A DNA stretch of 64,000 nucleotides from Clostridiales bacterium (GCA_003522085.1 DPGI01000005.1:178086-242085); one strand, 5' to 3'. Positions 53,754 through 63,954 are shown, counted from the stretch's first letter. Notes: generated from the sequence alone by a model not told the origin. Translations and numbers: made by a program.

Positions 53754-53782
53754 CGAAAAAAGCGATTAAAAATCGCCTTTTT
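53754..53782 (-). terminator. Terminator after the pdaB-like gene
   Basis: GCGATT/AATCGC stem with short loop, minus-strand tail of Ts, 12 bp past the stop codon at 53794. Confidence 0.75.
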
Positions 53783-53793
53783 TGTTTTTTTAT

Positions 53794-54528
53794 TTATGCA
53801 ACTGTTGAAATATTTTCTGAAACTGTGACAAGTTCAAATCCAAGTGATTGCAATTTGTCGATAATTCTTCCAAGCGCTTTGGCTGTGCATGCCGTCGGAT
53901 GCATCAGAATAAGGTCGCCACCTTTAGCATTGTTTACAGCGCGATTATAAATTGTTTCTTCGTCTTGATCGCGCCAGTCGATTGTGTCACGTGTCCACAT
54001 AATAGTTTTGTAGCCAAGTTCTTTTGCACATTCGACAGTTTGTGCGTTGTAGGCGCCACTTGGTGGAGCAAACAGCGTCATATCCTTGCCTATCGTGCTT
54101 TTTACGAGATTGTGTGTTGTTGAAATTTCTTTTTTAGAACTTTCTTTTGTCAACTTGTCGTGGTCTTTATGAGAATATGCGTGATTGCCAATTTCGTGGC
54201 CATTTTCAGCCATTTTTACAAGCAATTCGCCGTTGTCGGCAACCCATGTGCCGCCCACAAAGAATGTGGCTTTTGCATTTTTTGATTCGAGGCAGTCAAG
54301 CATGTCGCCAAGATATTCTGTCCCCCAATAGACATTGATCATCAAACTGATTTTTTTAGAGTTAGTGTCACCCTGATAGATTGCTCCTTGCTGCGCTGAT
54401 GCAGGCTCGGCATCGGATTTTGAAAAATTGACGCCAAAGATGACTGCCAGCCCGACAATCACGACAAGCGCGAATATGCAAAGATTTACAACGTATTTTT
54501 TGAAGATAAAAACATTTAACTTTTTCAT
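53794..54528 (-). CDS. PdaB/YlxY-like polysaccharide deacetylase, probably altered active site
   Basis: 244 residues. One N-terminal membrane anchor then a NodB domain. Compared with PdaB-type sporulation deacetylases the fold motifs are present (YWGTEYLGDMLDCLESKNAKATFFVGG, GHEIGNHAYSHKDH, APPSGAYN, LILMHPT). Motif 1, usually TFDD or TFDIxWG with the catalytic Asp, here reads MINVYWG (Asn65, Val66), and the usual Arg of motif 3 is also replaced. The His pair of motif 2 is kept. It may be inactive or use other ligands. Confidence 0.8.
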   Translation of the reverse strand: MKKLNVFIFKKYVVNLCIFALVVIVGLAVIFGVNFSKSDAEPASAQQGAIYQGDTNSKKISLMINVYWGTEYLGDMLDCLESKNAKATFFVGGTWVADNGELLVKMAENGHEIGNHAYSHKDHDKLTKESSKKEISTTHNLVKSTIGKDMTLFAPPSGAYNAQTVECAKELGYKTIMWTRDTIDWRDQDEETIYNRAVNNAKGGDLILMHPTACTAKALGRIIDKLQSLGFELVTVSENISTVA

Positions 54529-54635
54529 ACTAATTATTTATGCCGCAATCAAAACGAATAGAACATAAAAGCGAAGTTTTTAACAATTTTTAAACTTATT
54601 TTTTTGATTTTTATTTTATAAGCACACATGCGCAA

Positions 54636-54666
54636 CAAAAAAACTCCCGATGTGGGAGTTTTTTCT
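54636..54666 (-). terminator. pnp terminator
   Basis: AAAACTCCC/GGGAGTTTT stem with a 5-nt loop and T7 on the minus strand. Confidence 0.9.
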
Positions 54667-54677
54667 TTTACACGGAT

Positions 54678-56771
54678 TTATTTCAACTTTTTAATAAGTT
54701 TCATGTCTACACGGCCTTTTTCGTCGATTTTAATTACTTCAACTTCGACTTCGTCGCCGATTTTTACTACGTCTTCAACCTTTTCAACACGTTTTGATGA
54801 AAGTTTTGAAATGTGGATCATTCCTTCTTTTCCACCGCCAACTTCAACAAAAGCACCGAATGTCATAATTCTAGTAACTGTTCCTTGATATGTTTTTCCT
54901 ACTTCAAGGTCTTCTGCTATTGCAAGAACCATTTCTTTTGCTTTTTGAGCGTTTGCTGCATCTTCGCAAGCGATGAATACTTTCCCGTCGTCTTCAATGT
55001 CAATCTTAACGCCTGTTTCATCAATAATCTTGTTGATTGTTTTTCCGCCTGATCCGATTACGTCTTTGATTTTTTCTGGGTCAATAGCGAATGTGATGAT
55101 TTTTGGAGCGTATTTTGAAAGTTCTTTTCTTGGCTCAGGAATGCATTCAAGAAGTTTGTTCATGATAAACATTCTGCCTTCACGTGCTTGTTTGAGAGCA
55201 GTTGTAAGGATTGTTTTGTCAATTCCTTTGATTTTGATGTCCATTTGGATTGCTGTAACACCCTTTTCTGTTCCTGTAACTTTGAAGTCCATGTCGCCAA
55301 GGAAGTCTTCAAGGCCTTGGATGTCAGAAAGAACTGCTACGCGGTGTGATTCTTCATCTTTAATAAGTCCCATTGCGATTCCGGCAACTGGAGATGAGAT
55401 TGGAACGCCGCCTGCCATAAGTGCAAGTGTTGATCCGCAAACTGATGCCATTGATGATGATCCGTTTGATGATGTAACTTCACTTACAAGACGAAGTGCA
55501 TATGGGAATTCTTCTTCTGATGGGATAACAGGTTCAAGCGCTCTTTCAGCAAGTGCTCCGTGGCCGATTTCACGTCTGCCTGGAGTTTTTAAAGGTTTTG
55601 CTTCGCCTGTTGCATATCCTGGCATGTTGTAATGGTGAACATATCTGTTTACTTCTTCGTCATCGCTTACGCCTTCAAGTTTTTGCATATCAGAAACTGT
55701 GCCAAGTGTGAGTGATGTGAGAACTTGTGTTTGTCCTCTTGTGAACACTGCTGAGCCGTGAACACGTGGAAGAATGTCAGTTTCGCACCAGATAGGTCTG
55801 ATTTCAGTGAGTTTTCTGCCGTCTGGACGAACGCCTTTGTCTAAGATTTTTGCTCTAACCTTTTCTTTTGTCATTTTGTAGAGAACGTCGCCGATGAATT
55901 TTTCACTGTCTGGGAAGATTTCAGCAAAATGTGCTTTAACGTCTTTGTCAACTTCTTCTTGACGGTTTTGTCTTGTCTCACGGTCGAATGTGTCGAGAGC
56001 GTGGTCTAAGAGTTTGTCAGCATATGCTCTAACTGCTGCGTTGATTTCGTCTGGAACAATTTCGTATGGAAGATCTGGGCAAACTGGTTTGCCAATTTCT
56101 TTTTTAACCTTTTTGATAAACTTAACGATTTTTTTGATTTCGTCGTGTGCAAACATGATTGCATCAAGCATGGTTTCTTCTGGGATTTCTTGTGCCCCTG
56201 CTTCAACCATTAAAACTGCTTCGTCTGTTCCGCTGACTGTAAGAGCAAGTTTTGATACTTCACGTTCTGCTTGTGTTGGGTTGAGAACAAACTTTCCGTT
56301 TACAAGTCCAACTTGAACAGATCCTGTTGGGCCTTGGAATGGAATGTCTGAAATTGAAAGTGCAAAGCTTGAACCAAGCATTGCAAGAACTTCAGGCGCA
56401 TGGTCTGGTTCTACTGAAAGTGCCGTCGCAACAACTGTTACGTCATTGAAAAAGCCTTTTGGGAAAAGTGGACGAAGTGGACGGTCAATCAAACGTGATG
56501 TTAAGATTGCTTTGTCTGATGGTCTGCCTTCTCTCTTTTTAAATCCGCCTGGGATTTTACCCACTGCATACATTTTTTCTTCATAATCGACTGAAAGTGG
56601 GAAGAAGTCGATTCCTGGTCGTGGCAATTTTGACATTGTAGCGTTGACCATAACCACTGTTTCGCCGCAACGAACAAGACATGAGCCGTTTGCTTGTTCG
56701 CAAAGAGCGCCAGTTTCAAAAACTACTTTGTCTCTGCCAATTTTAAGTTCGAATTGTTTTCCGTGTGTCAT
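54678..56771 (-). CDS. pnp: Polynucleotide phosphorylase
   Basis: 697 residues. 3'-5' phosphorolytic exoribonuclease of the degradosome. Two RNase PH domains, KH domain ([37 protein letters not shown]) and S1 domain ([31 protein letters not shown]). Ribosome binding site AGGAGA. It follows rpsO in the classical order. Confidence 0.98.
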   Translation of the reverse strand: MTHGKQFELKIGRDKVVFETGALCEQANGSCLVRCGETVVMVNATMSKLPRPGIDFFPLSVDYEEKMYAVGKIPGGFKKREGRPSDKAILTSRLIDRPLRPLFPKGFFNDVTVVATALSVEPDHAPEVLAMLGSSFALSISDIPFQGPTGSVQVGLVNGKFVLNPTQAEREVSKLALTVSGTDEAVLMVEAGAQEIPEETMLDAIMFAHDEIKKIVKFIKKVKKEIGKPVCPDLPYEIVPDEINAAVRAYADKLLDHALDTFDRETRQNRQEEVDKDVKAHFAEIFPDSEKFIGDVLYKMTKEKVRAKILDKGVRPDGRKLTEIRPIWCETDILPRVHGSAVFTRGQTQVLTSLTLGTVSDMQKLEGVSDDEEVNRYVHHYNMPGYATGEAKPLKTPGRREIGHGALAERALEPVIPSEEEFPYALRLVSEVTSSNGSSSMASVCGSTLALMAGGVPISSPVAGIAMGLIKDEESHRVAVLSDIQGLEDFLGDMDFKVTGTEKGVTAIQMDIKIKGIDKTILTTALKQAREGRMFIMNKLLECIPEPRKELSKYAPKIITFAIDPEKIKDVIGSGGKTINKIIDETGVKIDIEDDGKVFIACEDAANAQKAKEMVLAIAEDLEVGKTYQGTVTRIMTFGAFVEVGGGKEGMIHISKLSSKRVEKVEDVVKIGDEVEVEVIKIDEKGRVDMKLIKKLK

Positions 56772-56810
56772 TTTTTATTCTCCTAATTATTTTTTTCTTG
56801 CAAAATTCTT

Positions 56811-56843
56811 AAAAAAAGGGAGCAAAAAAACATTGCATCCCTT
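56811..56843 (-). terminator. Terminator after rpsO
   Basis: AAGGGATGCA/TGCTCCCTT stem with one bulge and T7 on the minus strand; may be leaky towards pnp. Confidence 0.7.
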
Positions 56844-56856
56844 CCCTTATTAAATT

Positions 56857-57126
56857 TTACTTAACATCTCTGATTCCCAAAGATTTAATGAGCGCTCTGT
56901 AAGCTTCGATGTCTTTTTCTTTTAAGTAAAGAAGAAAACCTTTTCTCTTACCAACCATTTGAAGAAGACCTCTTCTTGAGTGATTATCTTTGTGATTTGA
57001 CTTTAAGTGTTCGGTCAAGTGATTGATTCTTTCTGTCAAAAGAGCAACTTGAACTTGAACTGAGCCAGTATCTTTTTCAGATTGTTTATACTCATTGATG
57101 ATTGTTTGTTTCTTTTCTGCGTCCAT
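56857..57126 (-). CDS. rpsO: 30S ribosomal protein S15
   Basis: 89 residues ([51 protein letters not shown]). Binds 16S rRNA and often represses its own mRNA. ATG at 57126 follows GGAGG; the longer frame to 57210 runs through a structured leader and is rejected. Confidence 0.98.
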   Translation of the reverse strand: MDAEKKQTIINEYKQSEKDTGSVQVQVALLTERINHLTEHLKSNHKDNHSRRGLLQMVGKRKGFLLYLKEKDIEAYRALIKSLGIRDVK

Positions 57127-57129
57127 GAT

Positions 57130-57207
57130 TTTACCTCCATTTAGTTTTTCTGTCACCTTTAGCGAAGCCAGCGTCAGAGGTTTGTCGCTTTGACTGCGCC
57201 GAAAGGT
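57130..57207 (-). promoter_or_regulatory. rpsO leader, possible S15-binding structure
   Basis: The minus-strand leader pairs ACCTTT (5', 57202-57207) with AAAGGT (3', ending at 57155) and has inner GTCA/TGAC complementarity, giving a branched structure shortly before GGAGG. Firmicutes rpsO leaders commonly form an S15-binding three-way junction; identity here is inference. Confidence 0.4.
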
Positions 57208-57257
57208 CATATCGACTTTGTTAATATATCACATCAATTAAAAATTGTAAAGTGATT

Positions 57258-58646
57258 TTATACTTTTTCAAAAAGTTTTTCTTTACGCGCTATCATTTCA
57301 TCTACTCGCGCTATGTAATCTGGCAAAAACTTTACGTTTGGTTCGCGCTCGATGCGGTTTTCGATTGAAAAGACGCGTTTTGAAATGGCATTTGCTCCAA
57401 CCGCGATGATTGACGAGGTTTCTTCCATCGAATCGACATTGAATTGACAAATGTCGTTGTCGCGATAGAATCCCACATTCTCAAGCCCACCAAGTTGATG
57501 TTTTTGGCGATAGAGATAATACGGCTTATAACCCGCTTCCATAACCTTGTTTTCAGACTCCGTCAAAATTTTTGCAAGGTTTTTAAAGCCAAGTTCGGGC
57601 TTTTCGTCTTTAAAGACCGAGCCGTTTTTGACCGACAAAGTGTGAATTGTAATGTTGTTTGGACAAAGTTCTAGCAGCGTTTGAATTGTTTTTTTGATTG
57701 CTGCCGCTTTTTCTCCCGGAAGGCCTATGATTATATCCATGTTGACTTTAAAGCCCATTTCAATCGCAAGCGCATAGGCGTTTAAAATGTCTTGTTTTTT
57801 GTGTGCTCTGCCGATGCGTTTTAATGTTGCATCAGAAAATGTTTGCGGATTGATGCATATGCGATTTACGCCGTATTTTTCAAGCACTAAAAGTTTTTCG
57901 CGAGTGATTGTTTCAGGTCTGCCGCACTCAACTGTAAACTCACTGACTTTAAACGAAAGTTCTTTCAAAATCATTTCAAGTTCGTCCGCTTCAAGCACGG
58001 TTGGTGTGCCTCCGCCTATGTAGATGTTTCTGACGATAAGCGCTTTTTCAATCATCATCTTTTTCATTGCACGGATTTCTTTTATAAGCGCTTGCAAATA
58101 ATCGGGCATTATCTTTTCAACCGCCCTGCGCTCACTTGAAATAAACGAGCAATATGCGCATCGTGATGGGCACACTGGTATATTTACATAAAAGTCGACA
58201 AGATGGTCGTTTTTGATTATTCCCTTTTGATTTTTAATTATCTTTGACGCCAGAACCGCTTTATCATGAGAAATTAAAAATTCATGTTCCAAAAACTCGG
58301 TGGTGGCATATTCGCTTATCTCACCGCTTTCTACTGCCTCGCGTGCCAAGGCTGTTGGGCGAATGCCTGTAAAACTCCCCCATGGCAAAACTATATTTTC
58401 ACGTTTTGAAAGAGTTTTATAAAGTGACAACAGTGCATAGCGCTTTCTAAGGCTTTTTTGTTTGAGCGCGCTGCCCGTTGGCATATCGTATTGATATTCA
58501 TCCACCTTGCCGTCTATCGTGATGATGTTGTAAAGTTTTCCCGCAAACATTTGCTCGTGATAAATCTCTGGCATGTCGTTTTCATAAAACATGTCACAAA
58601 GATCTATAAGTTCTTTTTCAAATTCTTTTGCATTGGTATGAAGCAT
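57258..58646 (-). CDS. hemZ: Coproporphyrinogen dehydrogenase HemZ-like radical SAM enzyme
   Basis: 462 residues. VNIPVCPSRCAYCSFIS holds the CxxxCxxC cluster, IYIGGGTPTVLEADEL and FTVECGRPETITREKL are HemN/HemZ-family motifs, and MDIIIGLPGE follows. An N-terminal segment of about 150 residues, characteristic of the Clostridial HemZ group, precedes the radical SAM core. ATG directly follows the RSH stop codon. No other haem genes are nearby. Confidence 0.88.
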   Translation of the reverse strand: MLHTNAKEFEKELIDLCDMFYENDMPEIYHEQMFAGKLYNIITIDGKVDEYQYDMPTGSALKQKSLRKRYALLSLYKTLSKRENIVLPWGSFTGIRPTALAREAVESGEISEYATTEFLEHEFLISHDKAVLASKIIKNQKGIIKNDHLVDFYVNIPVCPSRCAYCSFISSERRAVEKIMPDYLQALIKEIRAMKKMMIEKALIVRNIYIGGGTPTVLEADELEMILKELSFKVSEFTVECGRPETITREKLLVLEKYGVNRICINPQTFSDATLKRIGRAHKKQDILNAYALAIEMGFKVNMDIIIGLPGEKAAAIKKTIQTLLELCPNNITIHTLSVKNGSVFKDEKPELGFKNLAKILTESENKVMEAGYKPYYLYRQKHQLGGLENVGFYRDNDICQFNVDSMEETSSIIAVGANAISKRVFSIENRIEREPNVKFLPDYIARVDEMIARKEKLFEKV

Positions 58647-60737
58647 TCAGTTTACCCTGTATACCTTTTTTACGCCCTTTATTTGCGAGATGGTTGATAC
58701 TATCTTGTCTATTTCGGCTTTATTCTTTACAAACAGTGCGATGCGGCATTCGATGTCATATGGATTTTCTTTTATTTCAAATGCGCGCAAGTTGGCTTTT
58801 ATTGCTGTAAGCGCCGTCATGATTTTGTTTGATATTAAGTTGTTGTGTTCTAGTGTGCAGTTAAGTTCGGCTGTAAAGTTTGTGGTTGCTTTGTCTTCCC
58901 ATTCTGCTGGAATCAAACGCTCTTGTTCGAGATATTTCAAGTTTGAGCAGTCACAACGGTGAATTGTAACTCCGCTGCCATGAGAGATGTAACCTACGAT
59001 GACGTCGCCTGCTACTGGATGGCAGCAACCTGCGTATCTGATAAGTAGTCCGCTTGTTCCGTCGATTGTTACGCCATCTGAGTTTGCCGAAACCTTAATC
59101 GCCATGTCGTCTTTCTTTTTAAACAAGTCGTGTTCTTTGCAATAAAGAGCGATAAAGCGTCCGACAACTTGTGCTGCGGCAAGACTTCCCGAACCTATAG
59201 CGGCATACACTTCGTCGAGGCTTGCCATAGAATATTTAAACAATATCTCTTCGATATATTTTGGCTGCATAAGTGTGTCGACTGCATAATTGCGCACTTT
59301 TGCTGCTTCTTCAAACATAACCTTACCGCTTTTGATGTTTTCATCTTTAAGTTCGGTTTTAAAGAAGTTTTTGATTTTGCTGCGCGCGCCAGAAGTTTTT
59401 ATGTGATTCAGCCAATCACGAGATGGCCCTTTTGATGATGGGTTTGTGATGATTTCAACAACATCGCCGTTTTTTAATTCGGTATAAATTGGGCGCATAA
59501 CGTTGTTGATTTTTCCGCCCGTGCAGTGATTTCCTACATCAGAGTGAATTGCATAGGCAAAGTCAATAACTGTTGAGCCTATTGGCATTTCAAGTACTTT
59601 TCCTCGTGGCGTCTGAACAAAAATTTCGCCCGTGTAAAGGTTAGTTTTCAGCGATTCGACAAAGTCTTCTGAAGAAAGCGTTTGTGCATTTTCCATTATT
59701 TCACGGAACCATGACAGCTTTTTATCAAGCTTGGTTGTTCCGCTGCGCTTTTCTTTATAAATCCAATGCGCTGCGATTCCGTATTCGCAATTCTTGTGCA
59801 TTTCAAATGTTCGAATTTGAATTTCGAGTGGGCGATTGTTTTCTACTATCACCGATGTGTGCAAAGTTTTATAGCCGTTTGGTTTTGGGCTTGAAATATA
59901 GTCTTTTACTCTGCCCTGAATTGGCTTGTAAATCGAGTGGATTTTCCCAAACACTGCATAGCAATCTTCGACTGTGTCAACCAGCACGCGCATTGCGATT
60001 AAGTCGTAAATTTGCGCGAGAGTTACGTTTTGTGCTTTCAATTTTCTGAAAATCGAAGAAACGTGCTTTTGGCGGGCATAGATTTCGCCATGAATTCCAA
60101 GTTCGTCAAGTATTTTTTGAATGCGCATTTTAGTCAGTTCAATTTGACGCGCGTTGCTTTCTTTTTGCTTTTCAAGTTCGCTTGTAAGCATATAATATTT
60201 TTCTGGGTCTTGAAGCCTGAAGCAATGGTCTTCCATTTCTGATTTCATGCTTGAAAGCCCCAATCTTTCAGCAAGCGGAGCAAACACTTCTTTTACGTTT
60301 GAAACAAACTCTTTGTCAAGGTCGGTTAATGGAGGATTAAGGTGCTTTATGTCATACATAATTCCTGCAAGTTTTATAAGCACAACGCGCACATCGTTGC
60401 CCATGCCTAAAAACATGCGACGGATGTCTTCGGCTTCTTCGGTTTTTGAAACGTTTCTTATGTCGCGAAGGTTTTTAAAACCCTCATAAATCGCCATTTC
60501 GTCTTTTGTAAAATCGGTTGCAAGTTTTTCTGCCCTTTCAGGTTTTACTTTGTAAAGTTGATAACACAAAAAACCAATGAGTGAACCTTTGTCAAGTTTG
60601 AGTTCAATCATAAAGTCAATAATTCCCTCACAACGATCTAAATCCATATCGTAATCTGTAAGCGAAATTATCTTTTTCTTGTCATGCTCGGTAAGCGTGA
60701 AATTTCTGAAAATTTTTTTAACTAAAAGCGCTTTCAT
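58647..60737 (-). CDS. RelA/SpoT family (p)ppGpp enzyme with degenerate hydrolase domain
   Basis: 696 residues. The synthetase is intact in its core: KHVSSIFRKLK, IYDLIAMRVLVDTVEDCYAVFGKIHSIYKPIQGRVKDYI, PKPNGYKTLHTS and EIQIRTFEMHKNCEYGIAAHW. A TGS domain (GEIFVQTPRGKVLEMPIGSTVIDFAYAIHSDVG) and a C-terminal ACT domain follow. The N-terminal hydrolase lacks its ligands: the usual LLHDVVEDT is FLCYQLYKV (56-64), KLADRLHN is KLAGIMYD (122-129), and the first HP segment is missing. Overlaps recJ by 4 bp. Confidence 0.92.
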   Translation of the reverse strand: MKALLVKKIFRNFTLTEHDKKKIISLTDYDMDLDRCEGIIDFMIELKLDKGSLIGFLCYQLYKVKPERAEKLATDFTKDEMAIYEGFKNLRDIRNVSKTEEAEDIRRMFLGMGNDVRVVLIKLAGIMYDIKHLNPPLTDLDKEFVSNVKEVFAPLAERLGLSSMKSEMEDHCFRLQDPEKYYMLTSELEKQKESNARQIELTKMRIQKILDELGIHGEIYARQKHVSSIFRKLKAQNVTLAQIYDLIAMRVLVDTVEDCYAVFGKIHSIYKPIQGRVKDYISSPKPNGYKTLHTSVIVENNRPLEIQIRTFEMHKNCEYGIAAHWIYKEKRSGTTKLDKKLSWFREIMENAQTLSSEDFVESLKTNLYTGEIFVQTPRGKVLEMPIGSTVIDFAYAIHSDVGNHCTGGKINNVMRPIYTELKNGDVVEIITNPSSKGPSRDWLNHIKTSGARSKIKNFFKTELKDENIKSGKVMFEEAAKVRNYAVDTLMQPKYIEEILFKYSMASLDEVYAAIGSGSLAAAQVVGRFIALYCKEHDLFKKKDDMAIKVSANSDGVTIDGTSGLLIRYAGCCHPVAGDVIVGYISHGSGVTIHRCDCSNLKYLEQERLIPAEWEDKATTNFTAELNCTLEHNNLISNKIMTALTAIKANLRAFEIKENPYDIECRIALFVKNKAEIDKIVSTISQIKGVKKVYRVN

Positions 60738-63112
60738 TGGTTTTCCTTAAGCATATTTTTTATCAGTGATAGTTTAGAATAAATTTTTGACTCTGTCAAA
60801 TTCTTTTTAACTGTTTTGTCAGCTGATATTTTCATCAATCCTCTTTCGCTTTCGATTTTTGCAAGTCCTAGTTCTTCAAACACTTTAAGCGCCACAAAAT
60901 AGTCCAAAAATTTGATGTTTCGGCTGGCAAAAAGTTTGTCAAAAATGTCAAATTCGTCAACAAAAAGTGTGTTTTGTTTTGAAGCCAATGCCGAATAAAT
61001 TTTTCCGAAATTTTCGCGTGAAAGATTGAGCGAATTATATCTGTAAGGCAGTTTTTCGCTTGTTGGAACAAATATTTGTGCTGACGAGACTTTGTTTAAT
61101 TCGGCGATGTAACCTTCTTCTAAAATAGGCGACAAAAATACGATTTTATTGTAATTTTTTGCCCAGTCAACGCCTTGCGGGCTAAGCAAAAGTGAATTAT
61201 AGCCTGCACAAGTTTTATCGGCTATTCCATAATAATAAATTCCTTGATTTGAATAGGTTTTTGCAAACGAAACATAGTCATATCCCGAAAAGGCAACAAA
61301 AGCTGTTCCAAACACGGTCGCACTTGCTTGTGTGACGTGATTTAAAAGCGATTGTGGCTGATAAATTGTATAAGATGCGGTTGTTATTTTATCATATTTT
61401 AACTGCTCAACTTCAAATGGGAAAACATAGCCATTTGCGTCTTGATTTATAAACGAGCCGCCGTCAAACTCGCTGACAATCCCCTTTCTTTCGCCTTCTT
61501 GAAATTCAAAAATAAAACTTTTTTGGCGAGAAAAACGCATCGCTTTTGCAAATGGGGTGTAATTAAACATCAAAAGCGGAAAATCACCGATTTTTATCTC
61601 GGCGTGTTCAGGAAAACGCTTCATCGGAGTGAATGATAATTCTGATGTAGTAATTTTAAATTTTGGCGCAAGATTTCCGCATCCGCATGGCTCTAAAAGT
61701 TTTAGTTCGTCAAGCAAGTTTTGATTTATTTGCGAAAGCGAAAGTTCGGCGTCGTAATATTTGATTGGAATGAAGACTTCGTCGTTTACATGGGCAAAAG
61801 CAAAGGCATTTACGCGTTTTGAAAATTCTTCGTATTGACTGCGCTTAATCGTCACGCCCGCCGCCATTGAATGGCCGCCATAGGTTTCTAAAATGTCGCT
61901 CATTGACGAAAGAAGAGCGTGTATGTTTATGTCGTCAATGCTTCTTCCCGAGCCTTTTAAAATGTCGCCTTCTTGTGAAAACAAAAACACAGGGCGATGA
62001 TATTTTTCAACAAGCCTTGAGCACACGATTCCCAGCACGCCTTGATCCCATTTTTTTGAGGCAAGAGTGATAACTCTAACATCTTTCATTTTTGTTTTTT
62101 CAAGAGCAGAAATTGCATCTTCATAAATGCTGTTGCATAAATTTTGGCGCTTTGTGTTGTGCTCACCGATTTTTACAAGCAATTTTTTGATTTTGACAGG
62201 GTCAGTTTCCAGATATAATTTAAGCGAATCAGCGGCATCACCCATACGCCCAGATGCATTGATTTTTGGAGCAATTTTAAAGGAAATCGCGCTTGCACTA
62301 GGCGATGAAATTGACACTTTATTTTCTTTTAAAAGTGCTTTGATTCCAGCCGGCAAATGATGCTCAAAAAGTTTGAGACCTTTGGTCACAATTCGCCTGT
62401 TTTCACTCATCAGCGGAACGATGTCTGCAATGGTTGCAATGGCTGCAATCGGAAGCAAATCTTCGGCTTCTTTTTCGCCTAAAAGTGCTTCTGCAAGTTT
62501 GTATGCAAGCCCTGCTCCACAAAGCCCGTCAAAGCCAAAATCTTGGTTTGCAATTTTTGCATTTATAACAAGTGTGTCGGGCAAAATTTCAGGCAATTCA
62601 TGGTGGTCTGTAACGATAACTTCGACACCTTTTTCTTTGGCATACTCAACTTCTTCATAGCATGAAATACCACAATCGACGGTGATGATAAGGTTTGGAT
62701 TATACTTGTCAATCACTTTATCAACAGTGTCTTTTGTGAGACCATAACCGTCAATATATCTATTTGGAAGATAATAATTTGCTTCGATGTTTTTGCGTTT
62801 TAGGGCTTTAAGCATTATCGCCGTAGCACTGACTCCGTCGACATCATAATCGCCAAAAATAACTATTTTATCGCCCATTTTTTGAGCAAGTTCTATACGT
62901 TCGCAAAACTGCTTAACTCCCTTTAAATCAAAGGCAGAAAGGGCTTTTGTTGGATGCAAATATTCGGCTATTTTTTGCTCGTCCGCTCCAGTGCGTGACA
63001 AAATAAGCTCCATAATAAATGGAGAGAGATTAAACTTCTCGGCAAAAAACTGCGCTTTGTTTGCGTCTTTATTAAAATAAGATTTAAATATCATATAATA
63101 AGATTCTTTCAC
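60734..63112 (-). CDS. recJ: Single-stranded-DNA exonuclease RecJ
   Basis: 792 residues. 5'-3' exonuclease for mismatch repair and recombination. DHH motifs VIFGDYDVDGVSATAI and VTDHHELPEILPDTLVINAK, DHHA1 domain with SGRSIDDINIHALL and YGGHSMAAGVTI. A C-terminal extension of about 250 residues is typical for Gram-positive RecJ. The frame starts with GTG at 63112; an internal ATG at 63094 is an alternative. Promoter -10 TATACT ends 4 nt before the GTG. Confidence 0.94.
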   Translation of the reverse strand: MKESYYMIFKSYFNKDANKAQFFAEKFNLSPFIMELILSRTGADEQKIAEYLHPTKALSAFDLKGVKQFCERIELAQKMGDKIVIFGDYDVDGVSATAIMLKALKRKNIEANYYLPNRYIDGYGLTKDTVDKVIDKYNPNLIITVDCGISCYEEVEYAKEKGVEVIVTDHHELPEILPDTLVINAKIANQDFGFDGLCGAGLAYKLAEALLGEKEAEDLLPIAAIATIADIVPLMSENRRIVTKGLKLFEHHLPAGIKALLKENKVSISSPSASAISFKIAPKINASGRMGDAADSLKLYLETDPVKIKKLLVKIGEHNTKRQNLCNSIYEDAISALEKTKMKDVRVITLASKKWDQGVLGIVCSRLVEKYHRPVFLFSQEGDILKGSGRSIDDINIHALLSSMSDILETYGGHSMAAGVTIKRSQYEEFSKRVNAFAFAHVNDEVFIPIKYYDAELSLSQINQNLLDELKLLEPCGCGNLAPKFKITTSELSFTPMKRFPEHAEIKIGDFPLLMFNYTPFAKAMRFSRQKSFIFEFQEGERKGIVSEFDGGSFINQDANGYVFPFEVEQLKYDKITTASYTIYQPQSLLNHVTQASATVFGTAFVAFSGYDYVSFAKTYSNQGIYYYGIADKTCAGYNSLLLSPQGVDWAKNYNKIVFLSPILEEGYIAELNKVSSAQIFVPTSEKLPYRYNSLNLSRENFGKIYSALASKQNTLFVDEFDIFDKLFASRNIKFLDYFVALKVFEELGLAKIESERGLMKISADKTVKKNLTESKIYSKLSLIKNMLKENQ

Positions 63113-63151
63113 ATTTAGTATATCAAAAGAAAATTAATTTACAAAACAATA

Positions 63152-63179
63152 TTGACAATTTTAAATTTTTGCATATAAT
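63152..63179 (+). promoter_or_regulatory. Promoter of the 233-aa gene, leaderless type
   Basis: TTGACA (63152-63157), 16-bp spacer, TATAAT (63174-63179), 7 nt to the ATG at 63187. Both hexamers match consensus exactly. Confidence 0.75.
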
Positions 63180-63186
63180 TTTTTAT

Positions 63187-63888
63187 ATGAAAACACAAAA
63201 GACAAACCTAACAAACAAATCAAAATCAGAAAATATTCCAAGCACAGATCAACTTTGCGGTATAATAGAAAATGACATTTTTGACATTGTCGAACACATT
63301 GACCATTGCAAAATGTTTTTAGAATTCAACCAAAAAATTTATGAGCATGTGGGAATCGAAAACCTATATAATATTGATATAAAAACATTAAAATATATTG
63401 AAAAATGTGCATATGAAAGCATAATGCTTAACTCTATATATGGCGACAAATGTGCCAACATTGCTGAAAATTATGGCAAAGATGAAAACATATATGAAGC
63501 AGATGTTATTTACGCCGAAGGCATCACCGAACGCCTTAAAAAAATCAACACAATTTCTCATGACAAGATGGCATATTTGCAGGAAATGATACTTGCAAGC
63601 TTAAACGATGAAATATTAGATGATGAAGACAAAGCAATGATTAAGGGCTTTATATACGACGAAAACCAATATATTAGACTTTTCCATGGCGACGACTCTC
63701 ACCTTAAAAGACATAACCAAATGGTAGATGAATTATTCAATGATTTCAAATTAAGAATTACTCCATTTATTGTTGTTTCTAATAATCCGAATGTAAGCAA
63801 AGAAAAAAGAAAAGTTGAGCGAAATTTTAAAATTGTTAACAACAAAAAAACTGAGATAAACAAAGAAAAAGAGCCTGAATTAGAATAG
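63187..63888 (+). CDS. Hypothetical protein, 233 aa
   Basis: Not recognised. Starts MKTQKTNLTNKSKSEN at the ATG predicted to be leaderless; the frame opens 6 codons earlier in the promoter. Predicted all-helical, acidic, cytoplasmic (long helices such as MLNSIYGDKCANIAENY, MAYLQEMILASL), ending in a Lys/Glu-rich tail. Plus strand, divergent from recJ and followed by its own terminator. Confidence 0.65.
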   Translation: MKTQKTNLTNKSKSENIPSTDQLCGIIENDIFDIVEHIDHCKMFLEFNQKIYEHVGIENLYNIDIKTLKYIEKCAYESIMLNSIYGDKCANIAENYGKDENIYEADVIYAEGITERLKKINTISHDKMAYLQEMILASLNDEILDDEDKAMIKGFIYDENQYIRLFHGDDSHLKRHNQMVDELFNDFKLRITPFIVVSNNPNVSKEKRKVERNFKIVNNKKTEINKEKEPELE

Positions 63889-63897
63889 GCTTTTTTT
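63872..63897 (+). terminator. Terminator of the 233-aa gene
   Basis: AGCCT/AGGCT stem and T7 tail on the plus strand, beginning within the last codons of the gene. Confidence 0.8.
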
Positions 63898-63919
63898 ATT
63901 GATTTACATATAAAAACAT

Positions 63920-63954
63920 AAAAAAAAAGATGCCAGAAAGGACATCTTTTTTTG
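63920..63954. terminator. Second terminator hairpin, bidirectional
   Basis: AGATGCC/GGACATCT stem (one bulge) with an A-run on the left and a T-run on the right. Probably ends the gene that lies beyond the right edge on the minus strand. Confidence 0.65.

Noticed and set aside
57127..57210. 28-codon N-terminal extension of S15
   Set aside because: GGAGG lies directly before the internal ATG, and the extension is a structured leader.
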